Source: Actinoalloteichus hymeniacidonis
GTDB taxonomy: Bacteria; Actinomycetota; Actinomycetes; Mycobacteriales; Pseudonocardiaceae
NCBI RefSeq assembly: GCF_014203365.1
Contig: NZ_JACHIS010000001.1
Coordinates: forward strand, 3,162,001 to 3,226,000
Direction of reading: 5' to 3'
DNA length: 64,000 nt
Program-made: the position numbers and the translations under genes
The notes under the pieces: generated by a model
The model's input: the letters and a program-made list of their open reading frames with translations, nothing else
Told to the model about the DNA's origin: nothing
Databases searched by the model: none
Shown here: positions 1 to 8,528 of the stretch, in pieces
Layout: each line of letters opens with the position of its first letter
How positions within the stretch are numbered: position 1 is the stretch's first letter

Positions 1-2
1 TC

Positions 3-470
3 CGGTCCCGCGTCACCGTTCTCGCCGATCCAGTACAGCTGCTTCGTCTACCCGACAGCATCAGCGCCGTCGTGATCTTCGGGGTCGTCGGCCATCTGAC
101 CGAGACCGAACGGAGGCTGATGTGGCGACGATTGAGTGAACGACTGCCCACGGGCGCCCCGATCATCGTGGAACTGATGGGCACGGGCACCCCTCGGGTC
201 GTCCCACCGTTCCGCATGTTGCGGGAGACCATGGGCGAGCAGACCTACGAGTGGTGGACCGAGGCCGAACCGCTGCGGGATGACGTGATGCGATGGCGAA
301 CCTCGTGGAAGATCTTCCGAGACGGTGATCTGGTCCGCAGCACCCATGACGAGTACGACTGGGAGAACCTGAGCCTCGATCGGCTCGCGGCGGAAGCCGG
401 GATGAACAGCAGATTGATCAGCGCGGCAGGTGTTCCCGGCTCTCCCGAGATCGGCATGCTCATCCGCTGA
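3..470 (+). CDS. SAM-dependent methyltransferase, C-terminal part (starts before the window)
   Basis: The frame is open from the first bases, so the N-terminus with the SAM-binding glycine motif lies outside the window. The visible part resembles the second half of the methyltransferase encoded on the other strand at 2353-3123: both carry a (V/I)xxIGHLT or VVGHLT strand, a following helix with a WxxLxERL pattern, a proline-rich loop, and a late HxxYxW segment (here HDEYDW, there HYDWW). I infer a paralogous class I methyltransferase. It runs towards the salicylate synthase gene and is separated from it by a bidirectional hairpin. Its likely role is tailoring in the same metallophore pathway, but the substrate cannot be read from the sequence. 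The ATG at position 72 is internal and is not the true start. Confidence 0.75.
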   Translation, partial: RSRVTVLADPVQLLRLPDSISAVVIFGVVGHLTETERRLMWRRLSERLPTGAPIIVELMGTGTPRVVPPFRMLRETMGEQTYEWWTEAEPLRDDVMRWRTSWKIFRDGDLVRSTHDEYDWENLSLDRLAAEAGMNSRLISAAGVPGSPEIGMLIR

Positions 471-506
471 CCTCGGTACCCAGCCCGCGGCTGTCGCATC
501 GCTGTC

Positions 507-544
507 GACGTCGGACTCGACCAGAGGGTGCCGAGTCCGACGTC
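507..544. terminator. Bidirectional hairpin terminator
   Basis: A perfect 13-bp inverted repeat (gacgtcggactcg / cgagtccgacgtc) encloses a 12-nt loop. It sits exactly between two converging genes, the methyltransferase fragment ending at 470 and the salicylate synthase ending at 580, as expected for a shared terminator without a strong U-tract, which is common in actinomycetes. Confidence 0.75.
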
Positions 545-579
545 CTCGCTGGTGGAGAGAGGTTGTCGCGGCAAATCGG

Positions 580-1902
580 TCAGGCGGGGACGAGGAAGGG
601 AAGCACACTGTCCAGCTTCTCGCGGGTCTCCTCAAACTCGCGATCGGGAGTGGAGCCCGCCACGATGCCTGCGCCCGCTCGCAGCCAGGCCTGTCCGTCC
701 TCCTGGTAGACGGCTCGCAGTACGAGGGCGGCGTCCAGATCTCCCGCCGAGGACGCGGTGACGATCGCACCGGAGTAGAGACCCCTCGGTTCGTCGAGTC
801 GCAGGATGGCGTCGAGCGAGTCCGGCTTCGGAATGCCAGAGGCGGTGATCGCGGGGAAGAGCACGGAGAAGGCATCCCAGGCGCTGTTGCCTGGCGCGAG
901 ACGTCCTCGGACCGTGGAAGCCAGATGTTGGACGCTGCCACGCTCGGAGACGCTCATGAAGTCGGAGACGGAGGTGGAATTCGGATCGCACACCGAGTTC
1001 ATCTCGGTGAGGGCCGCGCGCACGGAGACCGCGTGTTCGTAGATCTCCTTCGGGTCGGATTCCAGATCCGCTCTCGCGGTGGCGTTCCGGGCATCATCTG
1101 GCCCGAAGGCCCTGGTTCCCGCCAGCGGATTGGTGACGACGTTGCGTTGCTCGTCGACGGTGACGACGAGTTCGGGGCTGAAGCCCGCACAGCGCACGCC
1201 GTCGAGGTCGAGCAGGAAGGATCGGGCGGGGGAGTTGCCTCGACGTCCCGCCACATAGGTGGCGGGGAAGTCGACAGAGAAGGGCAGTCGTACCACCCGG
1301 GACAGGATCACCTTCTGGTAGAGGCCACGCCTAATCTCCTCGATTGCAGTGCGAACCCGGGCCCGGTAGGACGCCGCGTCTGCCTCCGCGTTTACCGAAC
1401 CGCCGCCATTGCCGGATGTGGCAGGTGTGGCCCGCAGTTGCGACAGCTCGGCGAGAACCCGTTCGGTCGCGGCGATGTCCATCCCCTCGACGGTCGTCCC
1501 GGCAGGAGTGCAACGGACCTCGGTCCGGGGAATCATCAGACGTGCGAGTCTTCGGGGTGGTGCCTCGGGCGCCGGAGGGTCGATGTGGACGGCCGAGGCG
1601 AAATCGAATCCGACCCAACCGTAGGCCCGCCACTCGGGGTATCCCAATGAATCGAGGGCGTTCCGTAATGCCTGTCCCGGGTGGCCCCGGTAGGCGTGTG
1701 ACACCGGTTCGCCACCCGCATGGTGGATCGTGATTCGATCGCTGTCGAGCGCGATGCTGCTCAGCACCCCGCCTGCGAACGTCCATTCGTCGTTGCGTTC
1801 ATAGCCGACGTACTCGGAGAAGAGCCCCGACCGGGCGAGCCCGGCCGTCAGTGCGACGGGGTCGAGGGACGTCTCGACGACGTCCTGGATGTGATGGGTC
1901 AC
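580..1902 (-). CDS. Salicylate synthase (MbtI/Irp9/YbtS family)
   Basis: Converts chorismate to salicylate through isochorismate, the first step of salicylate-capped siderophores and metallophores. The 440 residues match the usual length of this chorismate-utilising family. Visible family motifs are YQKVILSR, NPLAGTRA, DPKEIYEH, the VQHLAS histidine segment, PAITASGIPK and the Mg-binding DEPRGLYSG region near the C-terminus. The GTG start at 1902 is chosen because AGGAG stands six bases upstream. Methyltransferase genes lie on both sides, and a Fur-family box stands about 170 bp upstream of the start, so control by metal limitation is likely. The rest of the assembly line (NRPS modules) must lie outside the window to the left. 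Confidence 0.92.
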   Translation of the reverse strand: MTHHIQDVVETSLDPVALTAGLARSGLFSEYVGYERNDEWTFAGGVLSSIALDSDRITIHHAGGEPVSHAYRGHPGQALRNALDSLGYPEWRAYGWVGFDFASAVHIDPPAPEAPPRRLARLMIPRTEVRCTPAGTTVEGMDIAATERVLAELSQLRATPATSGNGGGSVNAEADAASYRARVRTAIEEIRRGLYQKVILSRVVRLPFSVDFPATYVAGRRGNSPARSFLLDLDGVRCAGFSPELVVTVDEQRNVVTNPLAGTRAFGPDDARNATARADLESDPKEIYEHAVSVRAALTEMNSVCDPNSTSVSDFMSVSERGSVQHLASTVRGRLAPGNSAWDAFSVLFPAITASGIPKPDSLDAILRLDEPRGLYSGAIVTASSAGDLDAALVLRAVYQEDGQAWLRAGAGIVAGSTPDREFEETREKLDSVLPFLVPA

Positions 1903-2352
1903 TCCGGCTCCTAGTGAGGGACATCGATACCGACAGCCCTGTTCTGGATGCGCCCGTGGCGCGTCCGAGAGCTATCGGAACGGTGTCGTGGGACCGCCCG
2001 CCGGGCGGCTGGCGCCGGAGACGGGGCACGGCGAGGGTCTGCAGGGTCGTGTCCGAGAGGAATCAACAAAAGATAATGATTCTCATTTTCATTCCGTTGA
2101 ACCGCTTCGTCAACCGCTTCTGATGTGATCAGCCGCACGCTCGCGCCCTCGGGGCGGGCCGATCACCGCACGTTGCGGCGACGGTCGGCGGGCGGTTCCC
2201 GTCCGGTGAAGGCGAGCAGAGTGCTGACGGAGTCGCTCGATACGGCCGTCGTTCCGGTCGGCACGAACGCCGACGGCTCGCGTTCGGCTCCAGCGAACGG
2301 GCTCGGGCCGCGTACGGGTGGTCACACCCGGGAGCCGCGCCGGAGTTCCGAG
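1903..2352. other. Intergenic region upstream of salicylate synthase
   Basis: This 450-bp stretch separates the start of the salicylate synthase gene from the end of the next methyltransferase gene on the same strand. It holds the Fur/Zur-like box at 2072-2090 inside a short AT-rich patch (about 2060-2110) and presumably the synthase promoter. No convincing gene is seen; the open frames here have no ribosome site or recognisable content. Confidence 0.5.
2072..2090. promoter_or_regulatory. Fur/Zur-type metal regulator box
   Basis: GATAATGATTCTCATTTTC matches the classic 19-bp Fur box (GATAATGATWATCATTATC) at most positions. On the minus strand it also reads TGAAAATGAGAATCA, close to the actinomycete Zur consensus TGAAAATGATTTTCA. 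It lies in an AT-rich island upstream of the salicylate synthase gene. Whether iron or zinc is sensed cannot be settled from one box. Confidence 0.6.
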
Positions 2353-3123
2353 TCAGTCCAGCGGGCCACGGTCGATCGTGTACATCGCAAGCTCGGATGG
2401 TCCGGTCCTCGCTGTTCGCAAGCCGCGCGCTGCGACCTCGGCGCGGAGGGTGTCCTCGTCCAGCACCCACCAGTCGTAGTGGACTCGATGTTCGGCCTGG
2501 ATCTCCTCGTCGTGGTAGACGCGGTAGGTCATCTGCCAGGTGACGCTGTCGGGCCCCGAGATCTCGGCTCGGCCGGTGCCTTCGTAGCGACGCCTGCCGA
2601 CTCGAGCGGAAATGGGCGCCGTTTCCGGAACGGACTCGGGCCTGGCGGGCGGTTGGAGGTTGAGCACCACGCGACCTTCGGTGGCAAGCCGCTCGGCGAG
2701 GAGGTCCCACAGTCTGCCCCGGTCGGTCGGGGTGAGATGGCCGATCATGTTGATCGCGACCATGGCCGAGAAGGTCTCGGGCAACGACGGTGCCTCCAGC
2801 GGGCCTCGATCGATCACCGTCACCCTGTCTCGTAGTCGTGGCGACGCCGCGACGGCGGACAGCAGGATGCTCCGCAACGTGCGTGCTGGTTCGAAAGCCC
2901 AGATCTCCGCATCGGGCAGGGCCGCATCGATGGGGGCCAGCGCCCGTCCGCTACCGGCCCCGAGGTCCAGCACCGGCCCGGTGCTGGCGTCGACGCCGTC
3001 CAGTGCGTCCTTCAGCGCAGGCTCGAGGAACTCCCAGTGCGGGGCGATCAGCAGGTCGAGGAATTCGCCGGATACCTCGTACTCGTCACCGGGGGATCGT
3101 TGCTCGCTCGGCATCGACGTCAT
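2353..3123 (-). CDS. Class I SAM-dependent methyltransferase
   Basis: A 256-residue methyltransferase with the SAM-binding motif VLDLGAGSGRA near residue 52, an acidic FEPA segment at the end of strand 2, and MVAINMIGHLT around strand 4. The start ATG at 3123 has GAGGAAGGAC directly upstream. The fold and the IGHLT, YRVYHDEE and HYDWW segments are shared with the truncated methyltransferase at the left edge of the window, so the two are probably paralogues flanking the salicylate synthase. A Fur/Zur-like box lies 38 bp upstream of the start, placing it in the same metal-controlled pathway. Substrate unknown; N- or O-methylation of a metallophore intermediate is an inference from context only. 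Confidence 0.85.
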   Translation of the reverse strand: MTSMPSEQRSPGDEYEVSGEFLDLLIAPHWEFLEPALKDALDGVDASTGPVLDLGAGSGRALAPIDAALPDAEIWAFEPARTLRSILLSAVAASPRLRDRVTVIDRGPLEAPSLPETFSAMVAINMIGHLTPTDRGRLWDLLAERLATEGRVVLNLQPPARPESVPETAPISARVGRRRYEGTGRAEISGPDSVTWQMTYRVYHDEEIQAEHRVHYDWWVLDEDTLRAEVAARGLRTARTGPSELAMYTIDRGPLD

Positions 3124-3436
3124 GTCCTTCCTCGGCTGTCACAGGACATCGAGGCTACATGAAAATGATTACCATAATCTACTAGCGGCGGGTGCATCGC
3201 CATCCAGCTCTGTCCCCGGGGGCTCGGCCTCACGTCGGCGCAGGTGTTGTCGGTCGCTGGATCGGTGGTGCGCTATCCGTGGGCGGTTACGGCGGGTCGG
3301 AAGCCGCGCTGATCACTGTCGAAACATGTGCAGACCGATCACGGACGCTGATCAGGCGAGATGGTCCGGAGGTTCCCACCGGACCATCTCGTTCATCGCA
3401 GGTTCATCTGACCGTGCGCAACTACTGGTCTGATGC
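3124..3436. other. Intergenic boundary between metallophore genes and the defence genes
   Basis: About 310 bp between the methyltransferase start and the 3' end of the caspase-helicase gene. It contains the metal box at 3161-3179 and otherwise no gene I can support. I looked here for a further copy of the tRNA-Leu-derived core repeat that would mark the left end of the island and did not find one. Confidence 0.45.
3161..3179. promoter_or_regulatory. Second Fur/Zur-type metal regulator box
   Basis: GAAAATGATTACCATAATC differs from the 19-bp Fur box at three positions. Read with its left flank it gives TGAAAATGATTACCA, 13 of 15 bases of the actinomycete Zur consensus. It ends 38 bp upstream of the methyltransferase start at 3123, a normal operator position. 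Confidence 0.65.
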
Positions 3437-6400
3437 CTAAGGTAGTGGAATCGCACCTTCTTCATCGGCGGATGATGCCGTGCTGGTTTTAGCCAGCGCG
3501 ATCCGGACGGCATCCGGATCATGCAACTTCCAGGAAGGCATACGGATCGCGCTCGACTCCGACCCGATCGGAGTGAGGAGCTCGCATCGGCGCAGCTGGC
3601 GCCGAAGATGACGTGCAGGATCGGCAGCGCCGGTATTGCCTCGGTCAATCAGCACCGGGCGGGCGATCCCATCCTCATGTGTGAGTACCGCGTCAACGGC
3701 GTATCCGTTCATGCTGCAACTGAGCTCGATGCCCACACCGGGAATGGCAGTTGCCACCTCATAGAGCCGTTGGCCGAGGTCATCGGAGGCGTGCGCGAGG
3801 CTCGATCCTGCGTCGGAGGCACGCTCGGCTGCAAGGACGAGTTCGCTGCCTGTTCCGCCGTATCCAGACCAGAATTCCCTGTCCCCGACGACAATGAGGT
3901 GGGATCGAGCGCGAGTGATCGCGACATTCCACAAATTGAGCTGCTGGTTCACCCAACTCACAGCGCCGGGCTTCATCCCCGGTCCGGCCACCAGCGAGAG
4001 GACCATGGCATCTCGCTCACCACCTTGGAACGTGTGCACGGTGCCCACACGGACCCGTTCCTCGGCGCGTAGCACGCGCATGAGCTCGGTCTGTTGCGCC
4101 TTGAAAGGTGTGACCACGCCGATCGTGGCGTCCTGGGGGAGATGCTCGAGAAGATAGTCGACACACTTGCGCACTATCAGGACTTCTTCGCGGTTGATCC
4201 ATGAGCCACCATTTTGAGGGCGCTCCGATTTGCCGGAGGCCTGCGCCCAGGTCACAGCGGGCCGGTTTACAACGGGCCTGCCTCGGATATCGGTCAGTAC
4301 GGCGAGCGCTCCACCGTAGAAGAGTTCGTTTGAGATGGCGGCGATATCGGGGTGGCAGCGGTAATGCTCGTCGAGCAAGAGACTGCCGCGATGAGAGCTC
4401 TCCGCAGCGTGGAAAGCGGAGTGTCGACGAAAAGCGAGCCTGTGCTGTTCGAGGAAGGCAGAACTGATGCCAGCGCGGCGCCGGATAGTGCTCTCACGCT
4501 GAGATGTTAGCGATGTGATGTGTGCCAATTGCATGACGTCGCCGATGATCAGAGCCCTTCGGGCACGAAACAGCAGCGGAATGATTTGTGGGATGGAGCA
4601 TTGGCTCGCCTCATCGATGATCACAAGATCGAACAGAGCGGGGTCGGTAGGGAACCGTCGGGCGGACAGACTTGTTGTTGCCCAAGCGCGGACATGGGGC
4701 ACGGCTCGACGTCGTGCTGCCCAATCTGACGAATTCCCTGTGCTGGCCTGCAACAAGGCTTGGATGGCGGGCTTCCCCGTATTGACCGCCGTGATCAATG
4801 CGGCTTTCCAGGTCGCAAGAGAGGTGTCCTGAATGGCTGCATCGGTGGCACTGACCGCCCCGGTGAGCACATCGTCCGTGGGGGCGGTATCCGCGTCAGC
4901 GCGGAGACGGAGCCAAGCGATTTGCGAAGCTGCGAATGAGGCCAGCGACTGGCAGCTCGCTCGGGTGTCAGTGTTGGCGTCGATGCCGAATCGTCGCAGC
5001 AGACGGGTGCGGCGCCACTCGCCGAGAAAGCGAGCCTGTTCGAGTTGTCGAGCTCGCCTTTCCCATTTAGACAGCCTCGAACCGAGGCGTTCAGTGAGGG
5101 CATTTGTTGAGCAGCCGAGGATCTCCGAGTAACGCTCTCGATCCTTCGCCGCTGTTCTCAGCGAGGACTCCATTTTTGCTTTTCGGGCGAGCTCTTGGCG
5201 GACTCCACTGTGCTCACGGTGCGTTCGCTTGTGTTCCGCGGTTGCCGTTGCGACATTGATATTCGATGGCGTCGATTTCAGCAGGCGTTGCAACGCATCT
5301 GTCTCATACTGTCGATAGTTAATGGGGCTCGATGAACCGGTTCGTACGACGCTGTCTGGTAGAAGTCGATTGCAGCGTTGCCAGACTTCGTCGACTGCTT
5401 GGTTGTTGGTCGAAGCGATGAGCACTGACTGTTTGTGGGACATGGCCGTTGCAATGGTGTTGGCCACGAGTTGACTTTTGCCAGTCCCCGGTGGCCCCGT
5501 AGCCACGGTGATCGGTTGGGTCATCGCTGCCTGAAGCACATCGACCTGCGCTTCGTTGGCGGGGAGTGGGGTGACGGGAAGCACTGGCTCTGCGGGGATT
5601 CCATTGCGTGAGCCGGGTAGCAACGCCCCCAACGCAGTGTCGGGGATCTTCGCGTGGTGCTGCGCGATGTATTCGAGATCTTTGAGTAGCTGCGTGCTCG
5701 CGCCGCCGCTGGGAGCGTGCCGGATCAGAACTGCGGCGTTGCGGGCGCCATGGCCAGGTGAGTTGGTGTCTATACGAGACTCAAGGAAATCGGGGTGGAG
5801 TTCTTGTACACAAGGAAGTTCGAAGTCTTGCATAACCAGGTTGCGCGCGTCTCGTGCGAGCAACCCATGCTGACCCGCATGCCAGGTCGGTTGATAGGTC
5901 TCGCCAAGATGCGCTGCGGCTTCTTCACCTAAGTGGTCCGTGGCCAGCCCTGGGTGCGGGATTACCGGACCGAACGGCCGGAAGCGCGGCGGGGCGCCAT
6001 CTTCACCACCGACGATCTCGACGCGACGTATCAACAGCGGTGCGAAACGAGGCGCTGGCCATGCTTTTCCGGTACGCGGCTTATTGAGCACCACAGCCGG
6101 ATACCCCGCCCATAGTTCATCGGTCTCATTCGTCGAAGCGACGAAATCCTGTGCTTCCGGCGGGACTTCGGCGGTGCCATGCTCGTCTAGGTGGCCCGAG
6201 ATGATCTGTTCTTCTCCAGGCAGACAGACGTAACTCTGGCCATTTTCTGACACCGGCAGATACGGCATGGCCGCGCTCTCTTCCAGCACGCAACCCCGGT
6301 AGTAGTCAACCAGGTTCTGCCAGGTGACCGGTCGTTTGGGAACGTCGGCGTCCTTGCTGGTGTCGGTGCGCGTCCGATCCCGAGGACGCTCCGCAGGCGG

Positions 6401-7216
6401 CGCGTGCCGGAGGGAGGCCAGCTCCGGTGCTTTTCCGACCGGGCAGGATGCGATCACGACGCGATCGTTCACACCGAAAGCCGACCGCGTGGGAATCTGT
6501 CCCTTGCGGCCGCGAAGTTTCCTGGTGACGTGGTCACCGAGGTCTTCTACCGATACGGTCCCGGAGCCGTCTTTGCTTGCCTGGCCGGTGCGCAGTGCTT
6601 CGACCACCGCGCCGGTGAACACCGATGGTGCAGGCTCGTCTGCCGTGCCAGCTCCAGAGAAGGATTCCTCCAGCGGGCCCGAGGAGCTAAGAACATAGAC
6701 ACCGTGGCTGTTCAGGGGTGCCTGCGTCGCCTGCGGCGCGGACTTGGCGATTCCCCGCGAAGGGTCGCTTGTGCGCAAGCCCATCACGAACCCGCCGCTG
6801 AGGCAGCAGTCCAGCATCGCGATCTTATGCGCTGCCCAGCATTGTTCGAGTTGTTCGTTGACGAAGCCAGCGCCAAGCCCGGTCTCCGCGAGTCGATCGA
6901 GGTCCGTGTCGGTGGCGACGAAGTAGAATTCTCCGGTCGTCTGAATCGCTCGCTCTCCATGACCGGAGAAGTAGAGCAAAGCCAGCTCGTCCTGTTCACA
7001 GCTTTCAAGGAATTCGGATATCTCGATGCGCAGGTCATTGGCGGTGAGATCACCGACAACCTTGACGGATTCGAAGCCTCCGATGTTGCGGTGGTCCAGA
7101 ACCTGCTTGAGCTGCCAGGTGTCAGCTCGTGTCGAAGGCAGGGCCGGGAACCGGGGGTCCTGGTAGTTCTCGGTGTGGATCAGCAGGGCTCGTCGTCGTG
7201 TCACTCGCCGACTCAT
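3437..7216 (-). CDS. Caspase-like peptidase fused to superfamily 1 helicase (conflict/defence protein)
   Basis: A 1259-residue multidomain protein. Residues 1-290 form a caspase (peptidase C14) domain with the catalytic histidine in YFSGHGE (about residue 86) and the cysteine in LDCCLSGG (about 137). A middle region of unknown fold leads to an Upf1/Dna2-like SF1 helicase with GPPGTGKS (about 572), IDEASQC (about 865), DEHYRCHPD, VHTFQGGERD and AITRARSHLIVV. The last 120 residues have a pattern like the short nuclease domain often fused to such helicases, but the expected catalytic acids look degraded (VLIDRGN). I place the start at 7216, where ATGA overlaps the end of the EACC1-like gene; an upstream in-frame ATG would overlap that gene by 136 bases and adds only a low-complexity extension. 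A nucleic-acid-triggered protease effector is inference. Confidence 0.88.
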   Translation of the reverse strand: MSRRVTRRRALLIHTENYQDPRFPALPSTRADTWQLKQVLDHRNIGGFESVKVVGDLTANDLRIEISEFLESCEQDELALLYFSGHGERAIQTTGEFYFVATDTDLDRLAETGLGAGFVNEQLEQCWAAHKIAMLDCCLSGGFVMGLRTSDPSRGIAKSAPQATQAPLNSHGVYVLSSSGPLEESFSGAGTADEPAPSVFTGAVVEALRTGQASKDGSGTVSVEDLGDHVTRKLRGRKGQIPTRSAFGVNDRVVIASCPVGKAPELASLRHAPPAERPRDRTRTDTSKDADVPKRPVTWQNLVDYYRGCVLEESAAMPYLPVSENGQSYVCLPGEEQIISGHLDEHGTAEVPPEAQDFVASTNETDELWAGYPAVVLNKPRTGKAWPAPRFAPLLIRRVEIVGGEDGAPPRFRPFGPVIPHPGLATDHLGEEAAAHLGETYQPTWHAGQHGLLARDARNLVMQDFELPCVQELHPDFLESRIDTNSPGHGARNAAVLIRHAPSGGASTQLLKDLEYIAQHHAKIPDTALGALLPGSRNGIPAEPVLPVTPLPANEAQVDVLQAAMTQPITVATGPPGTGKSQLVANTIATAMSHKQSVLIASTNNQAVDEVWQRCNRLLPDSVVRTGSSSPINYRQYETDALQRLLKSTPSNINVATATAEHKRTHREHSGVRQELARKAKMESSLRTAAKDRERYSEILGCSTNALTERLGSRLSKWERRARQLEQARFLGEWRRTRLLRRFGIDANTDTRASCQSLASFAASQIAWLRLRADADTAPTDDVLTGAVSATDAAIQDTSLATWKAALITAVNTGKPAIQALLQASTGNSSDWAARRRAVPHVRAWATTSLSARRFPTDPALFDLVIIDEASQCSIPQIIPLLFRARRALIIGDVMQLAHITSLTSQRESTIRRRAGISSAFLEQHRLAFRRHSAFHAAESSHRGSLLLDEHYRCHPDIAAISNELFYGGALAVLTDIRGRPVVNRPAVTWAQASGKSERPQNGGSWINREEVLIVRKCVDYLLEHLPQDATIGVVTPFKAQQTELMRVLRAEERVRVGTVHTFQGGERDAMVLSLVAGPGMKPGAVSWVNQQLNLWNVAITRARSHLIVVGDREFWSGYGGTGSELVLAAERASDAGSSLAHASDDLGQRLYEVATAIPGVGIELSCSMNGYAVDAVLTHEDGIARPVLIDRGNTGAADPARHLRRQLRRCELLTPIGSESSAIRMPSWKLHDPDAVRIALAKTSTASSADEEGAIPLP

Positions 7217-7593
7217 GCGTCGTCTCCGAACTTCTCCATGAATTCCCGAGCGAGTTCTTGTTGGGCAGCATCGGGCTTGCCGGTGATTTCGAGAGTGGTA
7301 TCGCCTCTGGTGATGCGTACCGTCCGATGTCGCTCCCGCGCGCACCACTGCGTGATCAACGTCGTGAGAGAACGGACGGCAACAGCCGAGGACCCCAAGA
7401 TCACCACCAGCATCGGATCGATAAGGCCGCCGCTCTTGCTACCTGGCGTCGGATCATCGGTCGGCATGAAGTCGACCGTGAGCCCATCCCATTGGGCAAG
7501 ATCATCCCGAAGTGAGCGGGTCCAGCGCTCTTTTCGCAGGGGGTCGCTACCTGCGACAACTTCGACCCGATAGGTGGTCGCGCCTTCAACCAT
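7213..7593 (-). CDS. EACC1-like effector-associated membrane component
   Basis: A 126-residue protein with a short N-terminal alpha/beta segment, a glycine-rich turn, a hydrophobic helix (LIDPMLVVILGSSAVAV) and a small C-terminal beta unit (RTVRITRGDTTLEITG). This arrangement matches EACC1, the effector-associated constant component described by Aravind and colleagues next to caspase- or trypsin-type effectors in NTP-dependent conflict systems. The ATG at 7593 has GAGAGG upstream. Its stop overlaps the start of the caspase-helicase gene by four bases (ATGA), so the two products are probably made in fixed ratio. It is likely to tether or sense at the membrane. The family call rests on pattern and context rather than on a search. 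Confidence 0.72.
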   Translation of the reverse strand: MVEGATTYRVEVVAGSDPLRKERWTRSLRDDLAQWDGLTVDFMPTDDPTPGSKSGGLIDPMLVVILGSSAVAVRSLTTLITQWCARERHRTVRITRGDTTLEITGKPDAAQQELAREFMEKFGDDA

Positions 7594-7752
7594 ATAACCC
7601 TCTCGATCGTCTCGCAGAGCAAGATCGATGGCGAGGGTAGAACGGTCAGACCGGTTCGCTGCGGGTATCTGTCCGGTTACGCCCGGAAGGAGTACTGCTG
7701 TCTAATTCGGGTACGACCGCTCGGAATTTGTGTTAGTCGATAGACACCGCGA

Positions 7753-8528
7753 TCACCCCGCGCCCCCTGCAGCTATCGGCGTAACGGGGTAGTCGCTTCG
7801 CCGCCGGTGCCATTCCGGGTCGTGGCCGTGGGCCTGTAGGTGGGTCATCAACGTCGGGGAGACCGGTTGCCAGCTGGTCGTCTCGCCTTTCTCGCGTAGG
7901 AAGATCAGGCACTGCGTCGGACCCGGACCTGAGGCCGTAGGGCCAGGGCGCCACCTCGGCGGCAGGCGGTTTCGATATGAAGTCGCAGGAGCAAGGTGTC
8001 CAGAGCTGGATCGTTGCCGGTGGTGGCCGCAGTGTGGTTGATTTCGGCAAGGCGGGTGTCGGCAACCGCCCTGCGGGTGGTGGGCAGCCGCCGAGGTTTC
8101 GCGACCTTGAGCGCCGGGTTGTCAGCCCGAGTGATCAATCCGTCGTCTTCGGCGTGGCGGTAGAGGCATCGCAGGGCGGCGATCAGATGTTCCCCGGCGC
8201 CTCGTCCGCCTCGGGCGTTGCGGCGGGGGACGACCTCGGCTCTGATCCGTGTGACGAGTTCTTTGATCTCCGACGGTGTCGGCTCGTCGAGCTGACGTTC
8301 ACCCCAATACCGCAGGATCCAATTCCAGTAGGAGCCGTACACCCGGCGGGTGCCGTCGGTGACGGCGGCCGAGACCACGGGAATGTACTCGGCGAACGTC
8401 GGCACCACCGGCCGATCCGCCGGTGCCGCCAACAAGTCCTCAGGTGACAGACCGAGACGGGTCAGCAACAGCCGGGCGGCGTCCATCTCAGTCGACGAGG
8501 CCGCGTCCGACGCAGCGGAAGTAGTCAT
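7753..8528 (-). pseudogene. Tyrosine integrase, frameshifted and truncated
   Basis: Residues 1-200 are a good SAM-like core-binding domain (TFAEYIPVVSAAVTDGTRRVY, ALRCLYRHAEDDGL) followed by the first catalytic arginine block ETACRRGGALALRP. Directly after this, near 7920, the frame is lost: it stops within a few codons, while the +1 frame continues with the expected integrase sequence TQCLIFLREKGETTSW and ends at 7753. The remaining catalytic residues (HxxR, H/W and Tyr) are absent. I infer a one-base deletion plus loss of the 3' half, so no active recombinase is made. It follows the AbrB-type gene with an ATGA overlap and lies next to the left copy of the tRNA-derived repeat, where an integrase gene is expected. 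Confidence 0.85.

Noticed and set aside
430-1650. 406-codon plus-strand frame over salicylate synthase
   Set aside because: Shadow of the clearly recognisable salicylate synthase on the minus strand.
2049-2060. Possible fourth copy of the att core (GTGTCCGAGAGG)
   Set aside because: Only the first nine bases match the 19-bp core and it lies between metallophore genes, so chance is more likely.
7216-7348. Longer start for the caspase-helicase at 7348
   Set aside because: It would overlap the EACC1-like gene by 136 bp, and the added 44 residues are basic low-complexity sequence. The ATGA overlap at 7213-7216 is the usual coupling signal.
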